Positions 51,835-61,089 of a DNA stretch of 64,000 bases are shown here, piece by piece. Source of the stretch: Kibdelosporangium banguiense (GTDB taxonomy: Bacteria > Actinomycetota > Actinomycetes > Mycobacteriales > Pseudonocardiaceae); the NCBI RefSeq assembly GCF_017876405.1, contig NZ_JAGINW010000001.1, forward strand, positions 7,329,203 through 7,393,202. Direction: 5' to 3'. The notes beneath the pieces were generated by a model that was not told the origin of the DNA, did no database searches, and saw nothing but the letters and a program-made list of their open reading frames with translations. Numbering within the stretch: position 1 is the first letter of the stretch; each line of letters opens with the position of its first letter. Position numbers and translations under genes: made by a program.

Positions 51835-51882
51835 CGCGGTGTCCGGAGTAACGACCGGATGTCTTGGTACGACGCCAGAACC

Positions 51883-52179
51883 ATGACCTCACCTTGGAAG
51901 CGACGGCTGGCGGCTGCCTCGATCGCGGCGGCCGGGATGAGCTTGGCAATCACCGGAACGGCCCACGCGGCCACAAACTACCAATGCGTGTTCGTCACCC
52001 CGGTGGGCGGCGCACCGACTTTCGTCGCCCGCGGTTTCGACTGCTCCGGGCCCGACGGGACATATACAAGTGTGCTGATGTTCGACAGCACGCTGATCAT
52101 CCGCTGTTCCTCGGCCACCACCTCCCGCAACGCGGCGAACAAACTCCTTGTCAGCGGGACGAACTGCCGCAGTATCTGA
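51883..52179 (+). CDS. Small secreted protein
   Basis: A 98-residue protein from the ATG of MTSPWKRRL; the signal peptide (KRRLAAASIAAAGMSLAITGTAHA) is followed by a mature domain of about 67 residues with four cysteines (NYQCVF, DCSG, IRCSSA, NCRSI), probably two disulfides. The pattern resembles small secreted actinomycete proteins of unknown function. Only 80 bp precede the next gene, with no clear terminator. Confidence 0.6.
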   Translation: MTSPWKRRLAAASIAAAGMSLAITGTAHAATNYQCVFVTPVGGAPTFVARGFDCSGPDGTYTSVLMFDSTLIIRCSSATTSRNAANKLLVSGTNCRSI

Positions 52180-52260
52180 TTCGAGCCGGGCCGGTTGGTA
52201 TCACCGGAAAGGGGTAATCCTGCCCTGTCTCGGCGCTGTCGCTTGTTACCGTCGGAAGTT

Positions 52261-53469
52261 ATGCGTCAACACGAGCCCACTCGGTCGCAACCGGTGTCCG
52301 GCTCGCCCGCCCGGCGCGAGGACGGGCCGGGCGGGCCGGTCTCGCTGGTTGCGCTGCAGGCGGCCGGAAACCAGGCGGTACAACGGTTGTTCGACGGCGT
52401 GGCCGTACAGCGCAGCCCGCTCAGTGAGCGGGTCGCCGCGACCGGCGCGGACAAGGGCAGGGCCTTCGACATCCTCCGGGAGGTGGGGCCGGTCACCGAT
52501 CCCGATCTCGATGGCTGGATCAATGCCCACTTCCCGGCCGGCACGGACGATCGCTGGCTGGCCGAGCGGTTGGTGCGGTACGGCGCCGAGCCTCGTTGGC
52601 CGTACGACGAGATCGTCGAACGCCAACGCCGTGCGCAGACCAACCACTGGGCACCGGAACCGGGCAACATCGCGGCCAGCTTCGACGCCGGGCCGGGCCG
52701 TGTGCCCGTCACCGCCTACTACTTCCCTGGACGCACCGACCGCCGCGCGATGGTCATCGGTGGCGTGCACGGCACCGAGGCAGCCGGTGTCGAGGTGGCC
52801 AACATGTTGCTGGAACGTCTGCGCCGGCCCGGTGCCCCGATGCCGCTGCTTTCCGTGATCGTCGTTCCGGTGCTGTTCCCGGAGAATCTGGCCGCGCACC
52901 AGCGCAAGACTCCTGGGCACGTGGATCCCAACCGGCAGATGCCCGCGCTGGGAGCTTCGCCCGGTGCTGTCGACTCGGAGGGGCGTCCGGTGGAAGCCGG
53001 CAACCGCATCCTGCTCGACCTCATCGAGCGCTTCCGTCCCGAGCGGATCGCGAGCTGTCACGGTCACGGCGCGACCGGGCCGCACCAGCGGGACACCCCG
53101 CCGAGCAGCGCCGGTGAGCCGAGCATCACCTCAGACCCGCGGCCGGGGCACGAGACCGAGGACGACAAGCTGGCACTGGACATGGCGCGACGGGCATCGT
53201 CGGTGCCGGGCGGTGCGAGGGTGCCGGGCAATCGCCTGGGTGAACGGACGGAGACCGCGCGGTACCCGACGTCCTCCGCACCGCACGACCCCGGCGTGTC
53301 CTTCGGCGCGTACGGTTCGCACGCCGCCGGCGCCCGTCCGGCGATGAACGTGATCACGATCGAGACGTTCGGCAACGCGACGAGCGCCGAGGCCCGGGAT
53401 CCGGCCGCGCGCCGGGTGGAGTTGCAGTCGCTGGCCACCGTGCTCGACGAGATCTTCCTCAACCAGTGA
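52261..53469 (+). CDS. M14-type zinc carboxypeptidase-like protein with an eCIS-like N-terminal motif
   Basis: A 402-residue protein from ATG 52261. Residues 25-45 (VSLVALQAAGNQAVQRLFDG, then VAVQRSP) match the LQxxAGNxAVxxL motif found at the start of DUF4157-type proteins associated with extracellular contractile injection systems. The catalytic domain from about residue 140 has AMVIGGVHGTEAAGVEVANMLL (zinc HxxE), VDPNRQMPA, and a second His region ERIASCHGHGATGPHQRD, as in M14 carboxypeptidases/succinylglutamate-desuccinylase-like hydrolases. No signal peptide. It may be a peptidase cargo or a cytosolic amidase; its tail overlaps the convergent AfsR-like gene. Confidence 0.68.
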   Translation: MRQHEPTRSQPVSGSPARREDGPGGPVSLVALQAAGNQAVQRLFDGVAVQRSPLSERVAATGADKGRAFDILREVGPVTDPDLDGWINAHFPAGTDDRWLAERLVRYGAEPRWPYDEIVERQRRAQTNHWAPEPGNIAASFDAGPGRVPVTAYYFPGRTDRRAMVIGGVHGTEAAGVEVANMLLERLRRPGAPMPLLSVIVVPVLFPENLAAHQRKTPGHVDPNRQMPALGASPGAVDSEGRPVEAGNRILLDLIERFRPERIASCHGHGATGPHQRDTPPSSAGEPSITSDPRPGHETEDDKLALDMARRASSVPGGARVPGNRLGERTETARYPTSSAPHDPGVSFGAYGSHAAGARPAMNVITIETFGNATSAEARDPAARRVELQSLATVLDEIFLNQ

Positions 53470-56400
53470 CGAACCTTGACAGCCGGGCTGGATCGACATC
53501 GGCCACGGCTGTCCTTGCGTCCAGCTTCCAGCCTTTCTCGTATGCCGTGGCGAAGTTTTCCTTGCCCAGCAAGGCTTGTCCTCGCCGGGTGAGCTCTTGG
53601 ACCTGTCGGTCGGTGCGGTCGTGAGTGCCGCGTAGCCGGGAGGCGGCGCCGAGCAGGACGGCGGCCTCGCGATGCCGGCCGTACGCCTCGGCGAGCGCGG
53701 CCGTGCTCACCGCTACCTGTGACAGGATCGGCAGGTCCCGGGTTTTCAGCGCCGTTGCGTACGCCTTTTCCAGAGCCTTCTCCGCGCCGATCAGGTCATC
53801 CGTCTTCAGGCAGAGCGACGCTTGTACGCCGCTGGCCAGCGTTCGCGCATGGTCGCCAGGGAATGTGGTGTCTCCGTGCAGAGCCCGTTCGGCGTTGTTG
53901 ATCAGTTCCCGCGCGCGGTCCAAGTCGCCGAGGCGGACCCGCAGGACGGCATCCCATGTGTCCACCAGGGCCAGCATCCCTGGCGAGTTCGCGCGCAGCG
54001 CCCGTTCACGTGCCGAGCCGATCGTCGCGATCGTCTGGTCGGTGTCGCCGCGCCGCAGGTACAGGTCGATCCAGCGCAGGTCGCCGAAGACTTCGTCGGT
54101 GAGGCTGAGCGAGCCGAACTCGTCAGCCAGCGATCGGGCCTCGCGCAGGTCGGCCAGGGCACCGTCGAGGTCGTCGTCGTACTGCCGCAGCTGGGCGCGC
54201 ATCGGCAGGATCGTGGCCTGGCCCCAGTGGTCGCCGGTCTGCCGGAAGCAAGCCAGGGCCGCGTCCATGTCGGTGCGCATCCTGTCGAGTTCGCCCGCGT
54301 TCTCGGCGAACTGGGCCCGGAACATGCGGGCCAGCCCGGACAGCCAGACGTCGTCGCTGTCGGCCAGGCGCTCGATGATCGCAAGCGCGGCCTTTTCCTG
54401 CTGTAGGAACGCGAGCGCGCTCGCGACAAGCACGCCGTGCGGATCTGGCAGCCTCGGGTACGCGAGCAGCCGGGCGGCCAGCTCACGTATCTCGGCCTGA
54501 TCGTGCGTGGCGGGGGTGTCGGCCCGATTGAGGAGGTAGATCGCTTGCGCGCAGTCACGGTCGGGCGTTGGTTCGCCGCCGGGTACCGCCAATGCCTCAC
54601 CTAGCCAGTAGGACGCGTCGGACTGTCGGCCGACCATGTGCCAGTACCAGGTCAGGTTCAGTGCGAGGGGGACCGCGTCGCCGGTCTCGCATCGTCGACG
54701 CAGGGCGGCCAGCGCGTTGTCGTACTCGGCGCGGATGACCCGTATGGCCGTCAGCTGGCCGGGCCCGCGCAACTGTGGGTCGTACCGTGCCATCAGCTCG
54801 GCGATGTAGCCGGAGGCCAGGTCGCGGACGGCGCCGAGGTCGCCTGTCTCATCCAGGCGGTCAGTGCCGTACTCGCGCAGCGTCTCCAGCATGCGGTAGC
54901 GGCCCGGGGCGGGCGCGAGTTGTAGCAACGACCGGTCGACCAGGTTTCCTAGCAGCTCGGGGATCTCGGTGGCGAGCACTGCGGTGCCTGCACAGACCGC
55001 GGCGGCCGAGGCCGACGTGACGCCGCCAGGCAAGATCGAGACGCGTTCGGCGACCGTACGCTCGTGCTCGCTCAGCAGGTCCCAGCTCCACGCGATGACT
55101 GCGCGCAGCGTGCGATGCCGGGGGAGCGCGGTGCGGCTGCCTGTGGTGAGCAGCCGGAACCGGTCGGAGAGCCCGTCGGCGAGCTCGGGCAATGACAGCG
55201 TCCGTAGCCGGGCGGCGGCCAGTTCGAGGGCCAGCGGCATCCCGTCCAGGCTCTGGACCACCCTCCGGACATCACGAAGCGTTGTCTCGTCGACCTTGAA
55301 ACCCGGGCGCACGGCTGCTGCTCGTTCGGTGAAGAGGCGCACCGACGCCGCCTGCTGGGCCTGCTCGATGCCGTCGTCTGGGCCTGGCAGCGCGAGTGGG
55401 CCGAGCGGCACCAACGCTTCGCCGTCGACCGCGAGGGGTTCGCGGCTGGTGGCGAGCACGCGCAGCCTCGGGCAGCGGGACAGCAGTGCCGCGATCAGAT
55501 GGGCCACAGCGTCGATCAGGTGCTCGCAGTTGTCTACGAGCAGCAGGCTTTCCTGGCCACCAAGCTGGTCGGCGAGCAGGTCGAGTTCGTCGCCGTCGAC
55601 TGCCATCCGGGCCTGGAACATCGCGCTGCCGCGTCGCCCGATCCCGGCAAGCATTGCCGTACCCACCTTGGCGGGCTCGGTGATCGAGGCGAGGTCGATC
55701 AGCCAGGCGCCGTCGGGGTACCGGTGCCGGCGGGCGGCTTCGATGGCGAGCCTGGTCTTGCCTGCGCCGCCGGGACCGAGCACGGTGACCAGGCGCCCGG
55801 CGGCGAGCAGCGTCTCGATCCGGGCGAGGTCGTCGTCGCGCCCGATGAAGCTGGTCAGCGGTGCGGGCAGGTTACTGGACCTGGTCTTCGGGGCGGGTCG
55901 CTCGGCGCGCAGCAGGCTCAGGTGACGCTCGCGCAGGGCATCGCCCGGGTCGGTGCCGAGGACATCGGCCAGGGTTTCGCGTACCCGCTCGTACAGGGCG
56001 AGGCCTTCGGCTTGACGACCTTGGGCGGCGAGTGCGTCCATGAGCAGCGCGGCGGTGCGTTCGTGGATGGGGTGGTCGGCGAGCAGAGCGGTCAGTCGAG
56101 CGGCGGCCACGTCGGCACGGCCCAAGGACAGTTCGGCGTCAGCGAGGTCGGCGACGACCTCGACCGAGGCGTGGGCCAGACGGGTCGCCGCGGCGGGCGC
56201 TACTGCCGCGACGACCGCGGGCTCGACGCCGGGACGGTCTCCCCATAGCGTCACGGCCTCGCCGAGCAGCGCCGCAGCATTCGGGTCGCTGGAGCGCAGG
56301 CGTTCACGGCCGGAGGCGGCGAGTTGTTCGAACCGCAGCGCGTCCACGTCGGCAGCGACAATGTCCAGTCGGTAGCCGCCCGCGACCTGCGCGACTTCAC

Positions 56401-56647
56401 TGGCCGAGCCAAGTGCCCGGCGCAGCCGCGAGACGAGGGCCTGCAGGGCGTGGGCGGGGTCGGCTGGCGGGTCCTCGGCCCAGATCGCGTCGATGAGGAC
56501 GCTCTGCTCGACTGCGCGCCCGCCCGCGAGCGCCAGCCGTACGACCAGACCCTGCAACCGCGCGCCCGGAACGGGCAGAGCGGTTTCACCGCGAGACAGC
56601 TGGAATGCGCCCAGCAGCGTGACGCACAGCCGCGCACCCCCGTTCAT
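53459..56647 (-). CDS. AfsR/SARP-like BTAD-NTPase-TPR transcriptional regulator
   Basis: A 1062-residue regulator. N-terminal winged-helix OmpR-type DNA-binding region and bacterial transcriptional activation domain (residues 1-245: LVVRLALAGGRAVEQSVLIDAIWAEDPPADPAHALQALVSRLRRAL, ... LLADHPIHERTAALLMDALAAQGRQAEGLALYERVRETLADVLGTDPG). Central NB-ARC ATPase: SFIGRDDDLARIETLLAAGRLVTVLGPGGAGKTRLAIEAARR, with SLLLVDNCEHLIDAVAHLIA as Walker B. The last 450 residues are TPR-like helices. It is divergent from the flavin monooxygenase gene by 60 bp, so that gene and the downstream exporter may be targets. Confidence 0.9.
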   Translation of the reverse strand: MNGGARLCVTLLGAFQLSRGETALPVPGARLQGLVVRLALAGGRAVEQSVLIDAIWAEDPPADPAHALQALVSRLRRALGSASEVAQVAGGYRLDIVAADVDALRFEQLAASGRERLRSSDPNAAALLGEAVTLWGDRPGVEPAVVAAVAPAAATRLAHASVEVVADLADAELSLGRADVAAARLTALLADHPIHERTAALLMDALAAQGRQAEGLALYERVRETLADVLGTDPGDALRERHLSLLRAERPAPKTRSSNLPAPLTSFIGRDDDLARIETLLAAGRLVTVLGPGGAGKTRLAIEAARRHRYPDGAWLIDLASITEPAKVGTAMLAGIGRRGSAMFQARMAVDGDELDLLADQLGGQESLLLVDNCEHLIDAVAHLIAALLSRCPRLRVLATSREPLAVDGEALVPLGPLALPGPDDGIEQAQQAASVRLFTERAAAVRPGFKVDETTLRDVRRVVQSLDGMPLALELAAARLRTLSLPELADGLSDRFRLLTTGSRTALPRHRTLRAVIAWSWDLLSEHERTVAERVSILPGGVTSASAAAVCAGTAVLATEIPELLGNLVDRSLLQLAPAPGRYRMLETLREYGTDRLDETGDLGAVRDLASGYIAELMARYDPQLRGPGQLTAIRVIRAEYDNALAALRRRCETGDAVPLALNLTWYWHMVGRQSDASYWLGEALAVPGGEPTPDRDCAQAIYLLNRADTPATHDQAEIRELAARLLAYPRLPDPHGVLVASALAFLQQEKAALAIIERLADSDDVWLSGLARMFRAQFAENAGELDRMRTDMDAALACFRQTGDHWGQATILPMRAQLRQYDDDLDGALADLREARSLADEFGSLSLTDEVFGDLRWIDLYLRRGDTDQTIATIGSARERALRANSPGMLALVDTWDAVLRVRLGDLDRARELINNAERALHGDTTFPGDHARTLASGVQASLCLKTDDLIGAEKALEKAYATALKTRDLPILSQVAVSTAALAEAYGRHREAAVLLGAASRLRGTHDRTDRQVQELTRRGQALLGKENFATAYEKGWKLDARTAVADVDPARLSRFVTG

Positions 56648-56707
56648 TCCCCGATCCTGTCAGCGTTGTGTGCGCCCCGTGTGAGCGGCCCACATCAGCC
56701 TTTGATC

Positions 56708-58171
56708 ATGCATGACGTAGTGATCGTGGGCGCTGGCCCCGTTGGTCTTTTCCTAGCCTGCGAGCTTGGCCTCGCGGACTGCTCTGTCCTGGTGCTTGAG
56801 CGGGAGCCCGAGCCCCACTCCCAGTGGCGGGCGGCCCCGCTCGGGATGCGGGGCATGTCTGGCGCGTCTGTCGAGGCGTTCTACCGCCGCAGGATGCTGG
56901 ACTCGCTGCTGACGGCGTCGGGCAACCCGTCGCCCTCCCGTGGCGTTGGCCATTTCGCGGGCATGATGCTCGACCCGTCCAAGGTCAACGGCGCCGGCCC
57001 GGCGATGCAGGGCGTGATGACGAACCTCGAAGCGGCCGAGACCGTGCTGTCCGAGCGAGCAGCCAAACTCGACGTGGAGATCAGGCGCGGCGTCACGATT
57101 TCCGCTCTCACCCAAGACGATGAGCGCGTGGTCGTGCAGGCCGGCGAGCACGAATACGCGGCCCGCTGGGTCGTCGGCTGCGACGGCGGACGCAGCGCGG
57201 TACGCGGGCTCGCGGGCTTCGACTTCGTCGGCACCGAGCCGCAGTTCACCGGCTACGTCCTGCTCGCCACCATCCCCGATCCCGGGAAGCTGAGCCCAGG
57301 GTTCAACCTGACGCCGGCGGGCATGTACATCCAGATGCCCACCGAGGGGCACATCGGCATGATGGACTTCGACGGCGGCGCGTTCGATCGTTCGCAGCAG
57401 CCGACTCGTGATCATCTCCAGGCGGTTCTGCGTCGCGTGTCCGGCACCGACGTGACGCTGAGCGACGTCCATCTCGCCTCGAGTTTCACCGATCGGGCGA
57501 TGCAGACCACGACCTACCGGCAGGGACGTGTCCTGCTTGCGGGCGACGCCGCGCACATCCACTCACCCCTTGGCGGGCAGGGACTCAACACCGGCTTCGG
57601 CGACGCTATGAACCTGGGTTGGAAGCTCGCGGCAACCGTGCACGGGCACGCGCCGGATGGGCTTCTCGACACCTACACCCGCGAGCGCCATCCGATCGGC
57701 GCCTGGGTTCTTGACTGGACGCGCGCCCAGGCGGCGGTCATGAGGCCGGACCCGCATGCCCACGCGCTCCAAACAGTGATGCGCGATCTGCTCGGGACCC
57801 GTGACGGCACGACCTACGTGTCCGAGCAGGTGTCGGGATCGGCGATCCGCTACGACCTCGGCAGCGAGCAGCCTCTGGTCGGCCGCAACGTCCCGGACCT
57901 CGCTCTGCAGGACGGCACTCGCCTTGGCGAACAGATGCACGACGGACGAGGCGTCGTGCTCGATTTCAGCGCCGACCGCCACCTGCGCGATTCAGCGACG
58001 GGCTGGGAGGGCCGGATTCGGTATGTGGCCGGGCCGGCGGAAAACGACCTCGGATTCGGTGCCGTGCTTGTCCGGCCGGATGGCGTGGTCGCCTGGGCGG
58101 GTGATCCCGCCTCTGATCGTGCGGCGTTCGAGCAGGTCACCGCCCATTGGTTCGGCAGTCCAGCGATCTGA
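56708..58171 (+). CDS. FAD-dependent aromatic monooxygenase (rifampicin-monooxygenase-like)
   Basis: A 487-residue group-A flavin monooxygenase with an extra C-terminal domain. N-terminal HDVVIVGAGPVGLFLACELGLADCSVLVLERE; WVVGCDGGRSAVRGLAG; second FAD motif VLLAGDAAHIHSPLGGQGLNTGFGDAMNLGWKLAATVHG (about residues 278-316). The last 110 residues (VGRNVPDLALQDGTRLGEQMHDGRGVVLDF...) resemble the thioredoxin-like domain of RIF monooxygenase, aklavinone hydroxylase and related enzymes. Substrate unknown: polyketide tailoring or antibiotic inactivation are both possible. No upstream gene shares its transcript. Confidence 0.87.
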   Translation: MHDVVIVGAGPVGLFLACELGLADCSVLVLEREPEPHSQWRAAPLGMRGMSGASVEAFYRRRMLDSLLTASGNPSPSRGVGHFAGMMLDPSKVNGAGPAMQGVMTNLEAAETVLSERAAKLDVEIRRGVTISALTQDDERVVVQAGEHEYAARWVVGCDGGRSAVRGLAGFDFVGTEPQFTGYVLLATIPDPGKLSPGFNLTPAGMYIQMPTEGHIGMMDFDGGAFDRSQQPTRDHLQAVLRRVSGTDVTLSDVHLASSFTDRAMQTTTYRQGRVLLAGDAAHIHSPLGGQGLNTGFGDAMNLGWKLAATVHGHAPDGLLDTYTRERHPIGAWVLDWTRAQAAVMRPDPHAHALQTVMRDLLGTRDGTTYVSEQVSGSAIRYDLGSEQPLVGRNVPDLALQDGTRLGEQMHDGRGVVLDFSADRHLRDSATGWEGRIRYVAGPAENDLGFGAVLVRPDGVVAWAGDPASDRAAFEQVTAHWFGSPAI

Positions 58172-58217
58172 AACAGCCTGGTCGCGGGACCGAATGGCCC
58201 CCGCCGATCATCTGTTG

Positions 58218-58241
58218 GACCCCCGCCGATCGGCGGGGGTC
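58218..58241. terminator. 24-bp perfect palindrome, probable terminator
   Basis: GACCCCCGCCGA / TCGGCGGGGGTC, 46 bp after the monooxygenase stop. The half-site CCCCCGCCGATC occurs once more at about 58198-58209, directly upstream. The lack of a loop leaves open an operator role for the following MFS gene. Confidence 0.6.
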
Positions 58242-58417
58242 TGATAGACGTTGTATGGATTGCGCGGGCCAAAGGGCGTCCAAGACCCTTGTCGGCATGA
58301 TCGCTGACCGCCCAGATCGCCTGGTGTCCGCACGTGCCGGAATGGATACCTAAGGATGATCCGGAATTGGCCTGAAGGAGGAGGCCCGCGGCGGTCCTGG
58401 CAGGTCAGAGTGGAGTT

Positions 58418-59920
58418 ATGACCGCTGCGCCCGTCCTGGCCGTGGTTCGTCGGCGCTGGGTCGTGCTGGCGATGTTGTGTGCCAGCCTGCTGCTCGTTTC
58501 GGTGGACGCCACCGTGTTGCACATGGCGCTGCCCGCGTTGTCCGCAGACCTGCGGCCCACTGCGACGGCGCAACTGTGGATCATCTCGGTCTACTCGCTC
58601 GTGGCCGCGCCCTTGCTGCTGGCGTTCGGCACGCTCGGCGATCGATACGGCCGCCGCCGGATACTCGTGCTGGGCTACCTGGTGTTCGGCCTGGCCTCGC
58701 TGGGCTGTGCGCTGGCGCCGAACGTGCCGGTGATGATCGCGATGCGGGCGCTGCTCGGGGTGGGCGGCGCGATGATCATGCCGGCCACGCTTTCCCTGTT
58801 GCGCCAGGCATTTCCCGACCGCGCCGAACGCCGGCTGGCGATCGGCATCTGGAGCGGGGTGGCCGGCTCCGGGGCCGTGCTCGGGCCGCTGCTCGGCGGC
58901 TTTCTCGTGCAGACGTTCTCCTGGCACGCCGCGTTCCTGATCAACGTGCCGGTGATGGTCGCGGCCGTGCCGCTCACTTTCTGGCTCATCCCGGAGTCGT
59001 CGGATCCGCCGGACGGGCCGTGGGACCTGCGCAGCGCGGTGCTGGCCGCCCTCGGCGTGGTCGGGATCGCCTTTCTGATCAAGCAGACCCAGCACGGCGG
59101 GGCGATGTACGTTCTCGGCCCGGCGGCCGGGCTGGCCGGTGGGCTGCTGCTCGCGGCATTCGTCCGGCGGCAACGCAGGCTCCGCGTCCCGCTGCTGCCG
59201 GTCCAGCTGTTCGGCAACCCGGCGTTCAGTGTCGCGGTGGGAAGCGTCTTCGTGGTCCTGGCCGCGCTGGTCGGACTGGGCTTGCTGTTCGCGCAGTACC
59301 TCCAGTTGGTGCTCGCGCTGGAGCCGATGGACGCCGCGCTGAGGCTGCTGTTCGTGATGGTGGCGGCGATCGTCGGCAGCCTGGTCGCCGGTCCGTTGTT
59401 ACAGCGGTTCGGCAATCGCCTGATGATCATCATGGGTTTCGCGGTCAGTGCGATCGCCCTGGCGTTCGCGGCCATGGGCATTGCGGTGACCGAGAACCTG
59501 TGGCTGCTCGGTCCAGTGCTCGCCGTGACCGGGTTCGGCGTCTCGGTGTCGCTCACCGCGGCCTCGGATTCCTTGCTGGCCATAGCACCCGCCGAACACG
59601 CCGGTGCGGCCGCGGCTGTCGAGGAGACCGCGTACGAACTCGGTGCGGGGCTTGGTGTCGCGATTCTCGGCAGCCTGGCCACCGGGGTCTACGCGGCCAG
59701 TCTTGATGTTCCGGGGACCGCGCGAGACGGCCTCACCGAAGCGACGACGGTCGCCTCCGCCTTGCCGCCCCAAGCGGGTGCCGCGCTGCTTGAAGCGGCC
59801 CGGCTGGCATTCGTCGACGGTCTACGGGTCGCGCTCGTGGCTGGAACCGTCCTTTTTGTCCTGGCCGCGGTCGCTGCAGCGCGTGCCCTACCGAAATCGA
59901 AGGAAACCCGCCAGATATGA
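58418..59920 (+). CDS. MFS drug efflux transporter (DHA2, 14-segment)
   Basis: A 500-residue multidrug transporter. RRRWVVLAMLCASLLLVSVDATVLHMALPAL is the DHA2 first-helix motif, GTLGDRYGRRRILVLGYLVFGLAS is motif A, and AVLGPLLGGFLVQTFSWHAAFLINVP is motif C-like. About 14 hydrophobic segments. The ATG follows a GTGGAGTT site. It overlaps the methyltransferase start by 4 bp, and likely exports a drug-like molecule. Confidence 0.88.
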   Translation: MTAAPVLAVVRRRWVVLAMLCASLLLVSVDATVLHMALPALSADLRPTATAQLWIISVYSLVAAPLLLAFGTLGDRYGRRRILVLGYLVFGLASLGCALAPNVPVMIAMRALLGVGGAMIMPATLSLLRQAFPDRAERRLAIGIWSGVAGSGAVLGPLLGGFLVQTFSWHAAFLINVPVMVAAVPLTFWLIPESSDPPDGPWDLRSAVLAALGVVGIAFLIKQTQHGGAMYVLGPAAGLAGGLLLAAFVRRQRRLRVPLLPVQLFGNPAFSVAVGSVFVVLAALVGLGLLFAQYLQLVLALEPMDAALRLLFVMVAAIVGSLVAGPLLQRFGNRLMIIMGFAVSAIALAFAAMGIAVTENLWLLGPVLAVTGFGVSVSLTAASDSLLAIAPAEHAGAAAAVEETAYELGAGLGVAILGSLATGVYAASLDVPGTARDGLTEATTVASALPPQAGAALLEAARLAFVDGLRVALVAGTVLFVLAAVAAARALPKSKETRQI

Positions 59921-60531
59921 CCACGGTTGATCATCCAGTTACCCCGACGCAACCGGCCGAGCCGGCGATCCGGGGCGGCTGGCGCACACCTGCCGGGCTG
60001 TACCGGCTGATCAGCAGCCCGGTGCTGCGCGCGATCCTCGGCTGGGACCTGCCCCGCTACGACGTGCGGATCGTCGACCGCCGCCCCGGGACAGTCTGCC
60101 TGGAAGTCGGCAGCGGAGGCGGTTTCTACACCAAGGCGCTGAAAGCCCACCTCGGCAACGAAAGCACGCTGATCGCCCTCGACCCGTCGGCACGCGGCGT
60201 GGATTCTCTCCGGCGAAGCCTGGACACCCTGCCCGGTGCGCAGATGACCTACCTGGCCGCCGACGGCTGCCGTCTCCCGTTGGCCGACGCGAGCGCCGAC
60301 ACCCTGTTCTACGGCTACAGCCTCGAGGAAATGCCGGACCCGCTCGCCGCCGTCCGCGAGGCCCACCGGGTACTGCGACCAGGCGGAGAACTCGTCCTCT
60401 TCCTCTGGCGGCCCGTGATCAAGCGCCATCGCCGCCGCCCCATCATCACAACGCTGGACCAGCTGTTCGAACGCCGCCGCGCCGCCATCGGCCCGCAGAA
60501 CCTCCGCCTGGTCTACCGCAAGCACGACTGA
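59917..60531 (+). CDS. SAM-dependent methyltransferase
   Basis: A 204-residue class I methyltransferase. Motif I GTVCLEVGSGGGFYTKALKAHLG (about residues 52-74), motif II acidic ALDPSARGVDSL, AADGCRLPLADASADTLFYGYSLEEMPDPLAAVREAHRVLRPGGELVLFLW (motifs post-I to III). The N-terminal 35 residues are polar. It overlaps the MFS gene (ATGA). Closest in type to UbiE/Methyltransf_11 small-molecule enzymes; substrate unknown. Confidence 0.86.
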   Translation: MTTVDHPVTPTQPAEPAIRGGWRTPAGLYRLISSPVLRAILGWDLPRYDVRIVDRRPGTVCLEVGSGGGFYTKALKAHLGNESTLIALDPSARGVDSLRRSLDTLPGAQMTYLAADGCRLPLADASADTLFYGYSLEEMPDPLAAVREAHRVLRPGGELVLFLWRPVIKRHRRRPIITTLDQLFERRRAAIGPQNLRLVYRKHD

Positions 60532-60561
60532 CTCCGGTTTCCGCGACGTGGGCGGGCGTTT

Positions 60562-61089
60562 CTAGCTGGGGATGTGCGACCTGAGCCAGGTCGCCCACTC
60601 AGTGGCATCCTCCAGCATGGCGTGGCCCGCCCACATGGCACCGGCGAGACGCTTGGGCAGACGGCCTGAGGCACGTAACCGCTGCCACTGCTCGCTGTTG
60701 AGGACCAGGACCCGGATGTCCAGGTCTGTCAACGCTTCCACGTTGTCGACCGAGGCGTCGGACACGTCCAGCCGGATCAACGCCGGCAAGGCGGCCAGGT
60801 GATCCACCGACACATCCAGGCCCTTGAGGGTGAGGTCCCACAACGTCCGGTTTCCCTCCAATATGGACAGATCGGCCTGGGTTGCCTCCAGTGACAGGAT
60901 TTCGAGCCGCGGTGGCAGCCAAAGTCGGACTGTGCCGGCCCGGTTGATGCTCAGCTCGCGCACATAAGGCGTCGCCGACAGCGCACGCAGATCCAGCGAC
61001 TCGGCGTCGTTGAGGTAAAGCTGCTGCACGGCTTCGTCGATCGAGGGCATGACGTCTGCGAGATCTCTGGACCCGATCATCTTGTTCAT
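60562..61089 (-). pseudogene. 3' half of a gene split by a TnpB element (leucine-rich-repeat-like part)
   Basis: The remaining 175 residues read MNKMIGSRDLADVMPSIDEAVQQLYL... with LRR-like segments (SLDLRALSATPYVRELSINRAG, PPRLEILSLEATQADLSILEG, RTLWDLTLKGLDVSVDHLAALPALIRLDVSDASVDNV). The first ATG sits exactly at the element's left end and has no ribosome site, since only IS sequence lies upstream. Removing the element at 61090-62431 joins this frame, without a gap, to the frame at 62432-62962 on the same strand. So it is the C-terminal half of one broken gene of about 352 codons. Confidence 0.7.
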
